From an uncultured Bacteroidales bacterium (GTDB taxonomy: Bacteria > Bacteroidota > Bacteroidia > Bacteroidales > Muribaculaceae), in NCBI GenBank assembly GCA_902796035.1, contig CADBNR010000004.1:1-64000 (forward strand): a DNA stretch of 64,000 bases, in the 5' to 3' direction. Position numbers and translations under genes: made by a program. Below the pieces are notes generated by a model. The model searched no databases. It saw only the letters and a list, made by a program, of their open reading frames with translations, and was not told the origin of the DNA. Positions 55,300 to 64,000 of this stretch are shown here, in pieces (positions within the stretch are counted from its first letter, which is position 1; every line of letters begins with the position of its first letter).

Positions 55300-55515
55300 C
55301 TATTTCTTGCGGGCTTCCTTCTTTTTGAGGAAGAAGTAGAGGGCGGCGATAAGGGTCAGTTCGATGGCGGACACGACTATGAGTCGGGTCGTCTCGCCGT
55401 TACGGATCAGGTCGCCGCCGAAATAGATGCTCATGGCTGCCAGATAGCATAGCAATAGCGTTGGCAGCCATACTGAACGCGGTATGCGTTTACGAGAATC
55501 CGGGATTCTATTCAT
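55300..55515 (-). CDS. Small two-helix membrane protein
   Basis: This 71-residue protein has a basic N-terminus (RIPDSRKRIPRS), a first helix (VWLPTLLLCYLAAMSIYFGG), a short loop and a second helix (LIVVSAIELTLIAALYFFL), then KKKEARKK. Both ends should be cytosolic. I do not recognise a named family. It follows the exonuclease gene by 36 bp in the same direction. Confidence 0.7.
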   Translation of the reverse strand: MNRIPDSRKRIPRSVWLPTLLLCYLAAMSIYFGGDLIRNGETTRLIVVSAIELTLIAALYFFLKKKEARKK

Positions 55516-55551
55516 GATAAATCGGGCAGTGCGCAGATTCTGTGTGATAAA

Positions 55552-56313
55552 TCAGGCGGTATGCTGGTCCTGGGTTACAGGGGCGGGATGGAGTTCTTCG
55601 AGGGTATGGTAGTAGGGGGAGACGGCGGGATCGAAGCCGTTCTGGTTCAGATGGTCGTAGATCTGGATGCAGGCGTATGCGTCGAGGCTGGCGTATTCCT
55701 GCTGGTGGGAGGTGAGCTCAGGAGCCTCCCAGTTGGTGAGGCGCTGTCCCTTGCTTATGCGCTTGCCGAATAGAATGGCGTAGATGCGCGACAAGCTGTT
55801 GTCAAGAATATCGTAGTCCTTGACGTAACTTTGCAGGTCGATGAAGCCCTGTGGCTTCATGTCATAAAGTTTGTGCAGATTGTGGAAGTCGTCGTGTATG
55901 GAGACTCCGATTTTGAGGATGTCGGGATTCTCAAGCAGCTCGCGCACCTCGGGGAACATCCCTATCATATTGAGGCGGAACAGGTAGCATGTGGTATGTG
56001 TGGACAGCTGAAGGAGCGCCACATTGTTGGAATGTCCCCTGCGGAAACTGGGTTTGGTCTCGGTATCGAACCCGATAACAGTTTCGGTACACAATGCGCT
56101 GACGGCTTCAGATACTTTCTCGGGACGGTCAACCATTACAATCTTGCCGGGAAATGCGGCCACGGGCAGCCCGGCAAGCTCCTGCTTGGAGATGCTTACT
56201 ACTCGTTCCACATCTGTAGGGGCGGGATTTAATTTGGTTTCTGTCGCTTCTGTATTCTGTATATCTGATTGTGCGTCTTTCAAAGGTTGTCGCGTTTGTG
56301 TATTGACATTCAT
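55552..56313 (-). CDS. DEDDy 3'-5' exonuclease (RNase D-like)
   Basis: This 253-residue cytosolic nuclease has the DEDDy motifs: GFDTETKPSF (Exo I, D and E), IHDDFHNLHKL (Exo II) and YASLDAYACIQIY (Exo III with Tyr and Asp). It has no HRDC domain, unlike RNase D proper, and carries a polar N-terminal extension of about 45 residues. It probably trims RNA or DNA 3' ends. It shares direction with bioD, 52 bp upstream. Confidence 0.9.
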   Translation of the reverse strand: MNVNTQTRQPLKDAQSDIQNTEATETKLNPAPTDVERVVSISKQELAGLPVAAFPGKIVMVDRPEKVSEAVSALCTETVIGFDTETKPSFRRGHSNNVALLQLSTHTTCYLFRLNMIGMFPEVRELLENPDILKIGVSIHDDFHNLHKLYDMKPQGFIDLQSYVKDYDILDNSLSRIYAILFGKRISKGQRLTNWEAPELTSHQQEYASLDAYACIQIYDHLNQNGFDPAVSPYYHTLEELHPAPVTQDQHTA

Positions 56314-56365
56314 ACTATCTCTTATTGTGGTTAACGAAATTTCCGCGCATAAATTGTAACGGAAA

Positions 56366-57010
56366 TCATGTCAATGACTCCACATCGATAAACAGGGTGT
56401 CGGGATTATGCCTCTCGACCCACGATTTAACGTATCGGTGAGTGTCTTCGGCTATAGGCTTATCGTTGTCGAAATGGTGGTTGAACACCACGGCGAACAG
56501 CTTCAGTCCGTATGTGCTTATGGCGTTGAGTGCCAACAGTGTATGGTTGATTGATCCGAGTGTGGCGTTTATGACGAGCACGACAGGTAGATGGTGGTCG
56601 CGGATATAGTCGATGGTGAGGTAATCGCCTTTCAGAGGCACCATCAGACCACCGGCACCTTCAATCAGCACATGGTCGTATTCGCGCAGAAGCAGATCCG
56701 TGCATTCGGCAATCCTGTCGGTATCCACCTCAGTGCCGTCGATGGCGGCGGCAAGTTCCGGTGATGCAGGGTAGGAGTAGATAAGCGGAGCCGTGAGGCG
56801 CTGCCTGTCTACCGGAAGCATACCTGTGCCCATGATGCGGCGGTGCACCTCGATGTCCTCTGAAACGCCACGGTTGCCGGTCTGTACGAATTTCTGCGTG
56901 ATGGGTTTGAGCCCATCCTGCATCATCATCACTGCCAGCCGACCGGTGACGTATGATTTACCGGCATCGGTGTCGATGCCGGTAATGAAAAGTCGTTCGG
57001 GCCACTGCAT
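56366..57010 (-). CDS. bioD: Dethiobiotin synthetase
   Basis: This 214-residue P-loop ATPase closes the ureido ring of dethiobiotin. The P-loop is GIDTDAGKSYVTG, a mild variant of the usual GTDTxVGKT. LIEGAGGLMVPL and VLVINATLGSINHTLL are typical. The start ATG at 57010 shares its A with the glyA stop (TGATG), suggesting coupled translation; the ATG at 57014-57016 would add two residues. bioD is separated from the other bio genes by about 6 kb, and bioB is not in the window. Confidence 0.93.
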   Translation of the reverse strand: MQWPERLFITGIDTDAGKSYVTGRLAVMMMQDGLKPITQKFVQTGNRGVSEDIEVHRRIMGTGMLPVDRQRLTAPLIYSYPASPELAAAIDGTEVDTDRIAECTDLLLREYDHVLIEGAGGLMVPLKGDYLTIDYIRDHHLPVVLVINATLGSINHTLLALNAISTYGLKLFAVVFNHHFDNDKPIAEDTHRYVKSWVERHNPDTLFIDVESLT

Positions 57011-58290
57011 CACCATGCGAACATGGGATAAGCGTTCATCAGTTCGTTCACCTCCGAGCGAACCTGTGCGATGTTCTGTTCGTTGTCGGGATCGGTAAGC
57101 ACACGGTCTATGAAATCGGCTATCACCTCCATCATATCCTCCTTGGCGCCACGTGTGGTGATTGCAGCCGTACCGAAGCGGAGTCCGCTGGTCAGGAACG
57201 GGCTGCGGGTATCGTAAGGCACCATGTTCTTGTTGGCTGTGATGTCGGCCTCGACAAGTACGCGCTCGGCCTTCTTGCCGCTCATTTCGGGGAACTTGGT
57301 GCGCAGATCCACCAACATGCAGTGGTTGTCGGTGCCGTCGGAAATCAGCTTATAGCCGCGTGCAATCAGAGCGTTGGCCAGAGCCTTGGCATTCTTCAGC
57401 ACCTGCTCGGCGTAAGACTTCCACTCAGGTTGCAGAGCCTCGCCGAATGCCACAGCCTTCGCCGCGATGACATGCTCCAGCGGGCCACCCTGTACGCCGG
57501 GGAATACGGCAGAATCGAGCAGCTGCGACATCTTCTTAATCTCGCCCTTAGGAGTGGTCTTGCCCCAGGGATTGTCGAAATCCTTGCCCATGAGTATCAT
57601 GCCGCCGCGAGGGCCGCGGAGAGTCTTGTGGGTTGTGGTGGTGACGATGTGCGCGTACTTCACAGGGTTGTCGAGCAGACCGGCAGCTATGAGACCTGCG
57701 GGATGTGCCATATCAACCATGAAGATAGCGCCTATTTCATCAGCGAGGGCACGGATACGCTTGTAGTCCCAGTCGCGGCTGTATGCGCTGGCTCCGGCTA
57801 TTATCAGCTTCGGACGCTCGGCACGGGCTTTGGTCTCCATCTCGTCGTAGTTGACGCGGCCAGTCTCCTTGTCAACAGTATAGCTGATGGGACGGAACAT
57901 CAATCCGGAGAAGTTTACCGGGCTGCCGTGCGACAGATGGCCGCCGTGCGACAGATCCATGCCCATGAATGTGTCTCCAGCGTTGAGGCAAGCCATGAAC
58001 ACAGCCATGTTGGCCTGTGCGCCACTGTGAGGCTGAACGTTGGCCCACTCGGCGCCAAACAGTTTCTTGGCACGCTCAATGGCCAGATTCTCGGCCTCGT
58101 CCACTACCTGGCATCCGCCGTAGTAACGCTTGCCGGGATAACCTTCGGCATATTTGTTGGTCAGACATGATCCCATGGCGCGCATCACTTCGTCGCTGAC
58201 AAAGTTCTCGCTGGCGATCAACTCTATGCCGCGACGCTGACGCAAGTGCTCGCGGTCGATGATGTCGAAAATCTGATTGTCTCTCTGCAT
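57010..58290 (-). CDS. glyA: Serine hydroxymethyltransferase
   Basis: This 426-residue PLP enzyme interconverts serine and glycine with tetrahydrofolate. The PLP lysine lies in [40 protein letters not shown] and [10 protein letters not shown] are all present. It is full length. Its stop overlaps the start of bioD, so the pair forms an operon. No glycine riboswitch is visible in the short leader. Confidence 0.98.
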   Translation of the reverse strand: MQRDNQIFDIIDREHLRQRRGIELIASENFVSDEVMRAMGSCLTNKYAEGYPGKRYYGGCQVVDEAENLAIERAKKLFGAEWANVQPHSGAQANMAVFMACLNAGDTFMGMDLSHGGHLSHGSPVNFSGLMFRPISYTVDKETGRVNYDEMETKARAERPKLIIAGASAYSRDWDYKRIRALADEIGAIFMVDMAHPAGLIAAGLLDNPVKYAHIVTTTTHKTLRGPRGGMILMGKDFDNPWGKTTPKGEIKKMSQLLDSAVFPGVQGGPLEHVIAAKAVAFGEALQPEWKSYAEQVLKNAKALANALIARGYKLISDGTDNHCMLVDLRTKFPEMSGKKAERVLVEADITANKNMVPYDTRSPFLTSGLRFGTAAITTRGAKEDMMEVIADFIDRVLTDPDNEQNIAQVRSEVNELMNAYPMFAW

Positions 58291-58368
58291 GGTTGTGTTC
58301 GTATTAAGGTATGTAGTTTATAATGATGTATGGCTTGTATTCGGGGGCTGGAGCGGCGAGTACCGGAA

Positions 58369-58389
58369 GTGGCACCCGCAGGGTGCCAC
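58369..58389 (-). terminator. Hairpin at the end of the nqr operon
   Basis: GTGGCACCC and its complement form a perfect 9-bp stem with a 3-nt loop, 25 bp beyond the nqrF stop. There is no strong U-run, so termination may need Rho or it may be a stability hairpin. Confidence 0.5.
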
Positions 58390-58413
58390 CACAGTATGAT
58401 GCTGCCGGATAAT

Positions 58414-59703
58414 TCAGCCTCCGAAGTTATCGTAATGGATGGACGACGGCTCGACGCCGAGGTTATAGAGCATATTGTTCACTGCGTTGCTCATGGGGCC
58501 GGGGCCGCACATGTAATACTCGATATCCTCGGGAGCGGGATGATCCTTGAGGTATGTCTTGAACATCACGTCGTGGACGAAGCCGGGAGTGTAAGCCACG
58601 CCAGCCGCGTCGGCCGCCGGGTCGGGACGGTCCAGGGCAAGATGGAACTTGAAGTTGGGAAATTCCTTCTCAAGCTGCAGGAAGTCCTGGAGATAGAACA
58701 CCTCGTTTAGCGCGCGGGCACCGTAGAAGTAGCTCATCTTGCGGTCGGTGGTGTGCAGTGTCTTGGTCATCCACATAATCTGTGCGCGGAGGGGTGCCAT
58801 ACCGGCACCACCGCCTACCCAGATCATTTCGGCCTTGGAGTCGACGATGGGATGGAAGTCTCCGTAAGGACCGGACATCATCACCTTGTCGCCCGGTTTC
58901 AGTGAGAAGATGTAGCTGGACGCTATACCGCAAGGCACATCCTGGAATCCGACCTGAGGCTTCGGCTTGAAGGGAGGCGTAGCGATGCGGACAGTCAGCA
59001 TGATGCGGTCGCCCTCTTCGGGATAGTTGGCCATGGAGTAGGCACGAACGGTCTCCTCGTCGTTCTTGGCCTTAAGGCCGAACAGACCGAACTTCTGCCA
59101 AGCGGGCAGGTATTCGTCGCCGATCAGCGATTTGTCGATGTCGCCGTCGTAGGTCATTTCATATTTGGGTATGCGGATCTGGGCATAGCTGCCGGGGATG
59201 AAGTTCATGTGCTCGCCCTCAGGCAGCTTGACGATGAACTCCTTGATGAACGTAGCCACGTTCTTGTTAGAAATCACCTCGCATTCCCATTCCTTGACGT
59301 CGAGAGCGGATTCCGACACCTTGATGTCCAGGTCGTTCTTTACCTTTACCTGACATCCGAGTCGCCAGTGGTCCTTGATTTCCTTACGGCTGAAGTGGAC
59401 TGCCTCGGTGGGGAGTATGTCACCGCCACCCGACAGAACCTGAACCTTGCACTGACCGCAACTGCCTTTGCCGCCGCAGGCCGACGACAGATGCACGCCG
59501 TTCTCGCCCAATGTGGCCAGCAGCGACTTGCCCGCCTGGGCATGAAGCAGCTTGGAGCCGTCGTTGATGTCTATGGCTACCTCGCCCGAATTCACAAGCC
59601 AATGCTTGCACACTAACAGGATAATGGTCAGGGCCAGGACAATCACAAGGAATATCAGGCCTGCCACCAGAACGTTGTTCCAAATTATATCGCAGATATA
59701 CAT
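58414..59703 (-). CDS. nqrF: Na+-NQR subunit F (NADH dehydrogenase, 2Fe-2S and FAD)
   Basis: This 429-residue protein has one N-terminal membrane helix (about 10-32), a 2Fe-2S ferredoxin domain with C76, C82, C85 and C117 (ACGGKGSCGQC ... LGCQV), an FAD domain (RAYSMANYP) and an NADH domain (GAGMAPLR; YMCGPGPM). It takes electrons from NADH and passes them to the membrane subunits. The start at MYICDIIW fits an 11-bp gap after nqrE. It is the last gene of the operon. Confidence 0.97.
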   Translation of the reverse strand: MYICDIIWNNVLVAGLIFLVIVLALTIILLVCKHWLVNSGEVAIDINDGSKLLHAQAGKSLLATLGENGVHLSSACGGKGSCGQCKVQVLSGGGDILPTEAVHFSRKEIKDHWRLGCQVKVKNDLDIKVSESALDVKEWECEVISNKNVATFIKEFIVKLPEGEHMNFIPGSYAQIRIPKYEMTYDGDIDKSLIGDEYLPAWQKFGLFGLKAKNDEETVRAYSMANYPEEGDRIMLTVRIATPPFKPKPQVGFQDVPCGIASSYIFSLKPGDKVMMSGPYGDFHPIVDSKAEMIWVGGGAGMAPLRAQIMWMTKTLHTTDRKMSYFYGARALNEVFYLQDFLQLEKEFPNFKFHLALDRPDPAADAAGVAYTPGFVHDVMFKTYLKDHPAPEDIEYYMCGPGPMSNAVNNMLYNLGVEPSSIHYDNFGG

Positions 59704-59714
59704 AGCCGATAGAA

Positions 59715-60329
59715 TCAAAGTTTAATACCGAGGAAGCTCATGAAGGCGATGCCCATGAGGCCGGTGATGATGAAAGTGATTCCGACGCCGCGCAGCGGAG
59801 CGGGCACTTTGGAATTGTCAAGACGTTCGCGTATCGCAGCCAGACAGGTGATGGCCAGAAGCCAGCCGATACCGGAACCGGCGCCGTAAACTGTGGCCGT
59901 CCAGGCGTTGCTGAACTCGCGCTGCTGCATGAACAGCACCGCACCGAGGATGGCGCAGTTCACTGCGATAAGCGGCAGGAATATACCTAAGGAGTTATAC
60001 AGTGCCGGCGTGTATTTTTCTATCACCATTTCCAGAATCTGCACTAAAGCTGCAATCACCGCGATAAACATGATCAGGCCCAGGAACGATATGTCGGTTT
60101 CGGCATATTCCTTGTCCAGCCAGCTCAGCGCACCGGGTTTCAGCAGATATTCGTTGATGCACCACGATACCGGAAGTGCGATCAGCAGTACGAACGTAAC
60201 CGCTACGCCCAATCCGAAAGCCGTCTTAACGTTTTTGGATACCGCCAGGAACGAACACATTCCCAAGAAATAGGCGAATATCATGTTGTCGATGAAAATC
60301 GACCGTATGAACAAATTTAAATTTTCCAT
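59715..60329 (-). CDS. nqrE: Na+-NQR subunit E
   Basis: This 204-residue protein has six helices. It carries the conserved half-site cysteines in [14 protein letters not shown] and [10 protein letters not shown], which in the Vibrio complex help bind an intramembrane iron centre with NqrD. Its gene lies 18 bp after nqrD. Confidence 0.97.
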   Translation of the reverse strand: MENLNLFIRSIFIDNMIFAYFLGMCSFLAVSKNVKTAFGLGVAVTFVLLIALPVSWCINEYLLKPGALSWLDKEYAETDISFLGLIMFIAVIAALVQILEMVIEKYTPALYNSLGIFLPLIAVNCAILGAVLFMQQREFSNAWTATVYGAGSGIGWLLAITCLAAIRERLDNSKVPAPLRGVGITFIITGLMGIAFMSFLGIKL

Positions 60330-60347
60330 TATTTCAAGCGAATGTGA

Positions 60348-60971
60348 TTATTTTTCCTGCAGGTCCTTGTTGATGGCACGATGCACCCAGATGATGCAGG
60401 CCACCACGATCAGCGCCATGGGAGGCAGAATCATCAGACCATTGTTCATGTATCCGGCCTTGTACCAGAAGTCGGGAAATATCTGGAATCCGAAGATGGT
60501 GCCGCTGCCTAACAGCTCGCGGAAGAAGCTGACTATAATCAGTATAATTCCGTAGCCAAGTCCGTTGCCGATACCGTCGAGGAACGCCGGCCAGGGACGA
60601 TTGTTGAGGGCGAAAGCCTCCAGACGGCCCATGATGATACAGTTAGTTATGATAAGGCCTATGAACACCGACAGTGCCTTGGAGACCTCATAATTGTATG
60701 CTTTCAGCACCTGATCGACTATTACAACCAGAGCTGCCACAACCACCAGCTGCACGATGATGCGGATGGAGGAAGGGATGGTCTTGCGCATCAGCGAGAT
60801 AATGACGTTGGCGAATGCAAGCACGGCTGTCACCGAGATGGTCATAACGACGGCCGGCTCCATTTTGGCCGTCACGGCCAGTGCCGAACATATACCGAGA
60901 ATCTGGACTATGACCGGGTTGTCCTTGGACAACGGGTTTACCAAAGGTATGAATGATTTTTTCCAGTTCAT
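60348..60971 (-). CDS. nqrD: Na+-NQR subunit D
   Basis: This 207-residue, six-helix protein is homologous to NqrE in inverted topology. Conserved cysteines lie in VQILGICSALAVT and GLIITNCIIMGR, the second half of the iron site. The start overlaps the nqrC stop by 4 bp (ATGA). Confidence 0.97.
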   Translation of the reverse strand: MNWKKSFIPLVNPLSKDNPVIVQILGICSALAVTAKMEPAVVMTISVTAVLAFANVIISLMRKTIPSSIRIIVQLVVVAALVVIVDQVLKAYNYEVSKALSVFIGLIITNCIIMGRLEAFALNNRPWPAFLDGIGNGLGYGIILIIVSFFRELLGSGTIFGFQIFPDFWYKAGYMNNGLMILPPMALIVVACIIWVHRAINKDLQEK

Positions 60972-61684
60972 TTGTTATCAGATTTTAGAGCGGCGAGGAA
61001 AGCCGAGTAAGGTTCCAACGAGTTAAGAAGCATTTTCTGAACGCCCTGCGATGTGATGGTACCTCCCGAGATGGCATGTACCCAGGCTCCTGTGGCGGGT
61101 TCCTGGCCGTTCTTCACGACCTTGACGCTCTGGAACTGACCGTCGGTCGAGAACACGTCCTTGCCCTCGAACTGCTTCTGGAATGCGGGCTTTTCGATTT
61201 CGGCGCCAAGTCCGGGAGTCTCGCCCTGATGTGCGAAGTAGGCTCCGTAGATGGTGTCGCCGTTATTGTCGAACGCTATATAACCCCAGATGGGTCCCCA
61301 GAGTCCGGCACCGTAAACGGGCAGGATGTATTTCATCCCCTTGTCCGTATTGCATTCGAACACGGGGAGCAGACGCTGGTCCGGAGCTTTCTTTACCTCC
61401 TGATCAACCTTCACATCGAAAGGATCCTGCGAGGCGTCGATCTTCTCGCCCTTGTCGTTCACGATATACGAGGCCGTGATATGCTCCTGCCACAGAGTGG
61501 CTATGTCCTGACCCTCGGATGGGGTAATCAGCGCGGCGGCCAGAATCTGGCGGCGCGTGTCGTTCTGTATATTCTCTACCTGTTTGGGCCGCAGTGCCTG
61601 ATAGACCACCGACAGCACGACTCCCACAAGCACCACAAGCACTGTGGAATAGATGATGGTGTATGTATTACTTTGACGGTTCAT
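60968..61684 (-). CDS. nqrC: Na+-NQR subunit C (covalent FMN)
   Basis: This 238-residue protein has one N-terminal helix (about 8-30) and a periplasmic FMN domain. The flavinylation motif reads SGGTITS with T209 as acceptor, where other NqrC proteins mostly have SGATLTS. GETPGLGAEIEKPAFQKQF is conserved. The gene follows nqrB by 10 bp. Confidence 0.97.
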   Translation of the reverse strand: MNRQSNTYTIIYSTVLVVLVGVVLSVVYQALRPKQVENIQNDTRRQILAAALITPSEGQDIATLWQEHITASYIVNDKGEKIDASQDPFDVKVDQEVKKAPDQRLLPVFECNTDKGMKYILPVYGAGLWGPIWGYIAFDNNGDTIYGAYFAHQGETPGLGAEIEKPAFQKQFEGKDVFSTDGQFQSVKVVKNGQEPATGAWVHAISGGTITSQGVQKMLLNSLEPYSAFLAALKSDNK

Positions 61685-61694
61685 AATCTGAGAA

Positions 61695-62888
61695 TTAAAG
61701 GTTGCGGACCGTCAAGCGGCGCATACGTTTGCGAATGTTGGAGTTGACCACACAGTAGTCGATAAGCGGAGCGAAGCAGTTCATGAGCAGAACCGCGAGC
61801 ATCGCACCCTCAGGATAACCGGTGTTGTAGCAGCGGATCAGGATGGCGACGATGCCTATAAGCGCTCCGTATATATATTGTCCTACGCGAGTGCGGCAGG
61901 CCGTCACAGGGTCTGTGGCCATGAACGTGATGGCGAACAGGAAACCGCCGAGACCGAGCTGCTCAAGAGGCTTGAGGTAGGTGACGGGGTACAGAGGACT
62001 CGCCCAGTTGTGGGCCACCACAGCCATCAGGAAGCCGCCGACAAGGCCGGACAGGATGATGCGCCAGTTTCCTACGCCCGACAGAAGCAGGATGGCCATG
62101 CCGATGAAGATGCAGAGGCACGAGGTCTCGCCCCAGGATCCGGGGTAGAATCCCATGAATATGTCGGTTGCCGAGAGGGGATCGCCCAATATGTTGGTGA
62201 CAATGCCGGTAGGCTCGGTTTGCGATGCAAGCTGACCCAGAGGTGTTGCGCCGGAATATCCGTGGACGGCAGGCTGGCTGCCGAGCTGTACGAACACGTT
62301 GTCACCGCTCATCTTAGACGGATAGCTGAAGAAAAGGAAGGCGCGCGTCACCAGAGCCACGTTCAGGAAGTTATATCCTGTGCCTCCGAATACTTCCTTG
62401 GCGAAGATAACCGAGAAGGCTACCGCAACGGCAAGCATCCATACGGGAGTGTCCACAGGGCATATCATCGGAATCAGCAGACCCGAAACCAGGAAACCCT
62501 CCTGAATCTCCTCGTGACGTATCTGGGCGATGATGAACTCGATGCCGAGACCCACCACGTAAGCCGTAATAATCTGAGGCAGAACGGCCCAGAAACCGTA
62601 GAAGAATAATGACCAGAAATTGCGGTCGGCGTCACCGATCGCCATGTTGTGCTGCAGACCGATGTTCCACATACCGAACAGGCAGCAGGGCAGCAGTGCG
62701 ATGACCACTGTGATCATGGCGCGCTTCGAGTCGTTGCTGTCGTGGATGTGAACACCGGATTTGCCCGTCTCGTTGGGCGTGAACAAGAAGGTGTAGAAGC
62801 CGTCGAATACAGACTGGAGACTGGAGTATTTGCCTCCCTTCTCAAACTGCGGCTTGATCTTGTCTATGTTCTTTTTTAATCCTTTCAC
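61695..62888 (-). CDS. nqrB: Na+-NQR subunit B (covalent FMN, Na+ channel)
   Basis: This 397-residue polytopic protein binds FMN covalently at T215 (YSGATPLGQ) and carries riboflavin and the main Na+ path. GFLVSGLLIPMICP and GGTGYNFLNVALVTRAFLFFSYP are typical. Its start appears to be GTG, within a block conserved in the family. It lies 33 bp after nqrA. Confidence 0.97.
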   Translation of the reverse strand: MKGLKKNIDKIKPQFEKGGKYSSLQSVFDGFYTFLFTPNETGKSGVHIHDSNDSKRAMITVVIALLPCCLFGMWNIGLQHNMAIGDADRNFWSLFFYGFWAVLPQIITAYVVGLGIEFIIAQIRHEEIQEGFLVSGLLIPMICPVDTPVWMLAVAVAFSVIFAKEVFGGTGYNFLNVALVTRAFLFFSYPSKMSGDNVFVQLGSQPAVHGYSGATPLGQLASQTEPTGIVTNILGDPLSATDIFMGFYPGSWGETSCLCIFIGMAILLLSGVGNWRIILSGLVGGFLMAVVAHNWASPLYPVTYLKPLEQLGLGGFLFAITFMATDPVTACRTRVGQYIYGALIGIVAILIRCYNTGYPEGAMLAVLLMNCFAPLIDYCVVNSNIRKRMRRLTVRNL

Positions 62889-62921
62889 AATATAAAGGTG
62901 TTAGAATGTTTTCGGGGGAGG

Positions 62922-64000
62922 TTAGATTGTTTCCTGACGGAGATAGTCAAGACCTTCGCGCACCATCTTCTGGAGTTCCAGTTTGGAAGTGTCCACGAAT
63001 TCGGGCAGGGCGAAGTCCTCGGGAGCGACTTCGTAGATTCCTAATTTCTCCATGCGGTCTATATCCTTGGCCATGATGGCCTTGATCAGATATTCGGGAT
63101 ATATGTCCATCGGGAACACACGGTCATACTCATTGTTCATGATCATGGCGCGGTGACCGCCCCGGATACGGGCGTCGAAATGGAATCCCTTGCCCAGACC
63201 CTTCAGGAAAGTGGGGAAGGTGTTGTGTACGGAATATTTTACGGGCGACATCGAAGCCCAGCCCATAAACTCGTCGGCAGTGTCGCCTTCCTCTATCACC
63301 GTGATCTGGCGATACGGATAGCGGAGGAAGCCATTATCTTCCTTGACCTGAGATCCGGTCAGGACGTTGCCCGATATGATACGTTTGTTTTCGCCGTCGT
63401 CCACAAGCTGGCCTTTCAATATATCCTTTAAGGCAGCTCCGATCAGAGTCTGCACCAAGTGGGGATCCTTTACTTCGGGGCCTGTCAGAGCCACGACCGT
63501 GGAGAAGTCGAGCACGTTGTTGTCAAAGAATTTGCCGATGCGCGCTGCTGTAACAGCGTCGAGAGTCCAAACCACGTCGCCCTTGTCCACCGGGCGGATG
63601 GCGGCTATCTGCGTGCCGACATTGCCGGCGGGATGCGGACCCTTGAATTCCACTACTTCGGCGGATTTGCTGTTGATGTCGGCGTCGTATGGAACGGACA
63701 GGTAAACCTTGCCGTCGGTGAGTTGAGACAGAATGGCCAGACCCTTCTCCAGCATATTCAGGTCGATATTGTCCAACATGGAATATGCAAGAGGCGCGGA
63801 ATCGAATGCCGTGACGAATATGTCGCGGGGAGCCTGAGGCATGAACGGCACCATGTCGAAAGGACGCTGGCGCAACATCGCGAACAGACCCGATTGCTTC
63901 AGCGACATCAGGATGGCATCGCGCGACGAGGCATCGGCCTTGAGTCCGGCTGTCTCATTGCCTGTGGCATCGACCTTGATATACTCGATTTTGCGTCGTT
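62922..64000 (-). CDS. nqrA: Na+-NQR subunit A (5' part beyond the right edge)
   Basis: The C-terminal about 359 codons are present and the frame stays open to the window edge (reading IEYIKVDATGNETAGLKADAS before the internal Met at 63908). The true start is therefore outside. NqrA is the soluble quinone-side subunit. FDMVPFMPQAPRDIFVTAFDSAPL, EFKGPHPAGNVGTQIAAI and RGGHRAMIMNNEYDRVFPMDI are typical. It is the first gene of the nqrABCDEF operon. Confidence 0.97.
   Translation of the reverse strand, partial: RRKIEYIKVDATGNETAGLKADASSRDAILMSLKQSGLFAMLRQRPFDMVPFMPQAPRDIFVTAFDSAPLAYSMLDNIDLNMLEKGLAILSQLTDGKVYLSVPYDADINSKSAEVVEFKGPHPAGNVGTQIAAIRPVDKGDVVWTLDAVTAARIGKFFDNNVLDFSTVVALTGPEVKDPHLVQTLIGAALKDILKGQLVDDGENKRIISGNVLTGSQVKEDNGFLRYPYRQITVIEEGDTADEFMGWASMSPVKYSVHNTFPTFLKGLGKGFHFDARIRGGHRAMIMNNEYDRVFPMDIYPEYLIKAIMAKDIDRMEKLGIYEVAPEDFALPEFVDTSKLELQKMVREGLDYLRQETI

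Noticed and set aside
58291..58413. Possible glycine riboswitch in front of glyA
   Set aside because: The leader is too short and lacks the tandem aptamer pattern; its only hairpin belongs to the end of the nqr operon.

Overview
The window looks like a chromosomal segment of a gut Bacteroidales bacterium, most likely Muribaculaceae-like. That placement is inferred from several signs: fairly high GC for the order, type IX secretion (T9SS) tails, fimbrillin-family lipoproteins, a hybrid two-component regulator, BACON and CotH domains, Na+-NQR, a fused BioG-BioC protein, and promoters of the Bacteroidetes type (-7 box TAnnTTTG). No plasmid, phage or CRISPR structure is visible.

Layout. 1-85: five exact 17-bp tandem repeats. 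90-1064: a di-iron hemerythrin/LuxR regulator. 1.2-5.6 kb: a xylose operon on the minus strand (xylB, xylA, xylE). 5.8-7.5 kb: a BACON-GH5 endoglucanase lipoprotein whose leader is interrupted by a decayed IS5-type element (about 7.5-8.3 kb). 8.6-18.3 kb: a hybrid sensor/regulator, a PA14-bearing GH31 and a GH2. 18.3-28.9 kb: two fimbrillin-like lipoproteins, an outer-membrane beta-barrel receptor, a CotH-family surface protein, a sialate-O-acetylesterase-like enzyme and an NSS transporter. 29-31.6 kb: L-serine dehydratase and a TrpB2-type enzyme. 31.9-37.6 kb: a five-gene envelope operon (TlpA-like thioredoxin, DUF6029-like barrel, two Omp28-like proteins, a small T9SS cargo protein). 37.86 kb: tRNA-Ser(UGA), followed by a scar with integrase-arm-like repeats and gene fragments up to 39.9 kb. 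39.9-46.5 kb: a second SGNH acetylesterase, an orphan ECF sigma factor, GH43 and GH95. 46.5-52.7 kb: bioGC-bioF-bioA behind priA. 52.8-55.3 kb: two small porin-like proteins, a SufT-type protein and LpxH. 55.3-58.3 kb: a small membrane protein, a 3'-5' exonuclease, bioD and glyA. 58.4-64 kb: nqrF-E-D-C-B-A, with nqrA cut by the right edge.

How it fits together. GH5 with BACON, GH31 with PA14, GH2, GH43, GH95 and two SGNH acetylesterases match the activities needed to dismantle acetylated, fucosylated xyloglucan, and the xylose operon would catabolise the released xylose. No SusC/SusD pair is present, so this would be a dispersed xyloglucan locus; that is inference. The TlpA/Omp28/DUF6029 operon is the best candidate for a little-described system, because each of its five products carries a close cysteine pair and all appear to act in the cell envelope or outside it.
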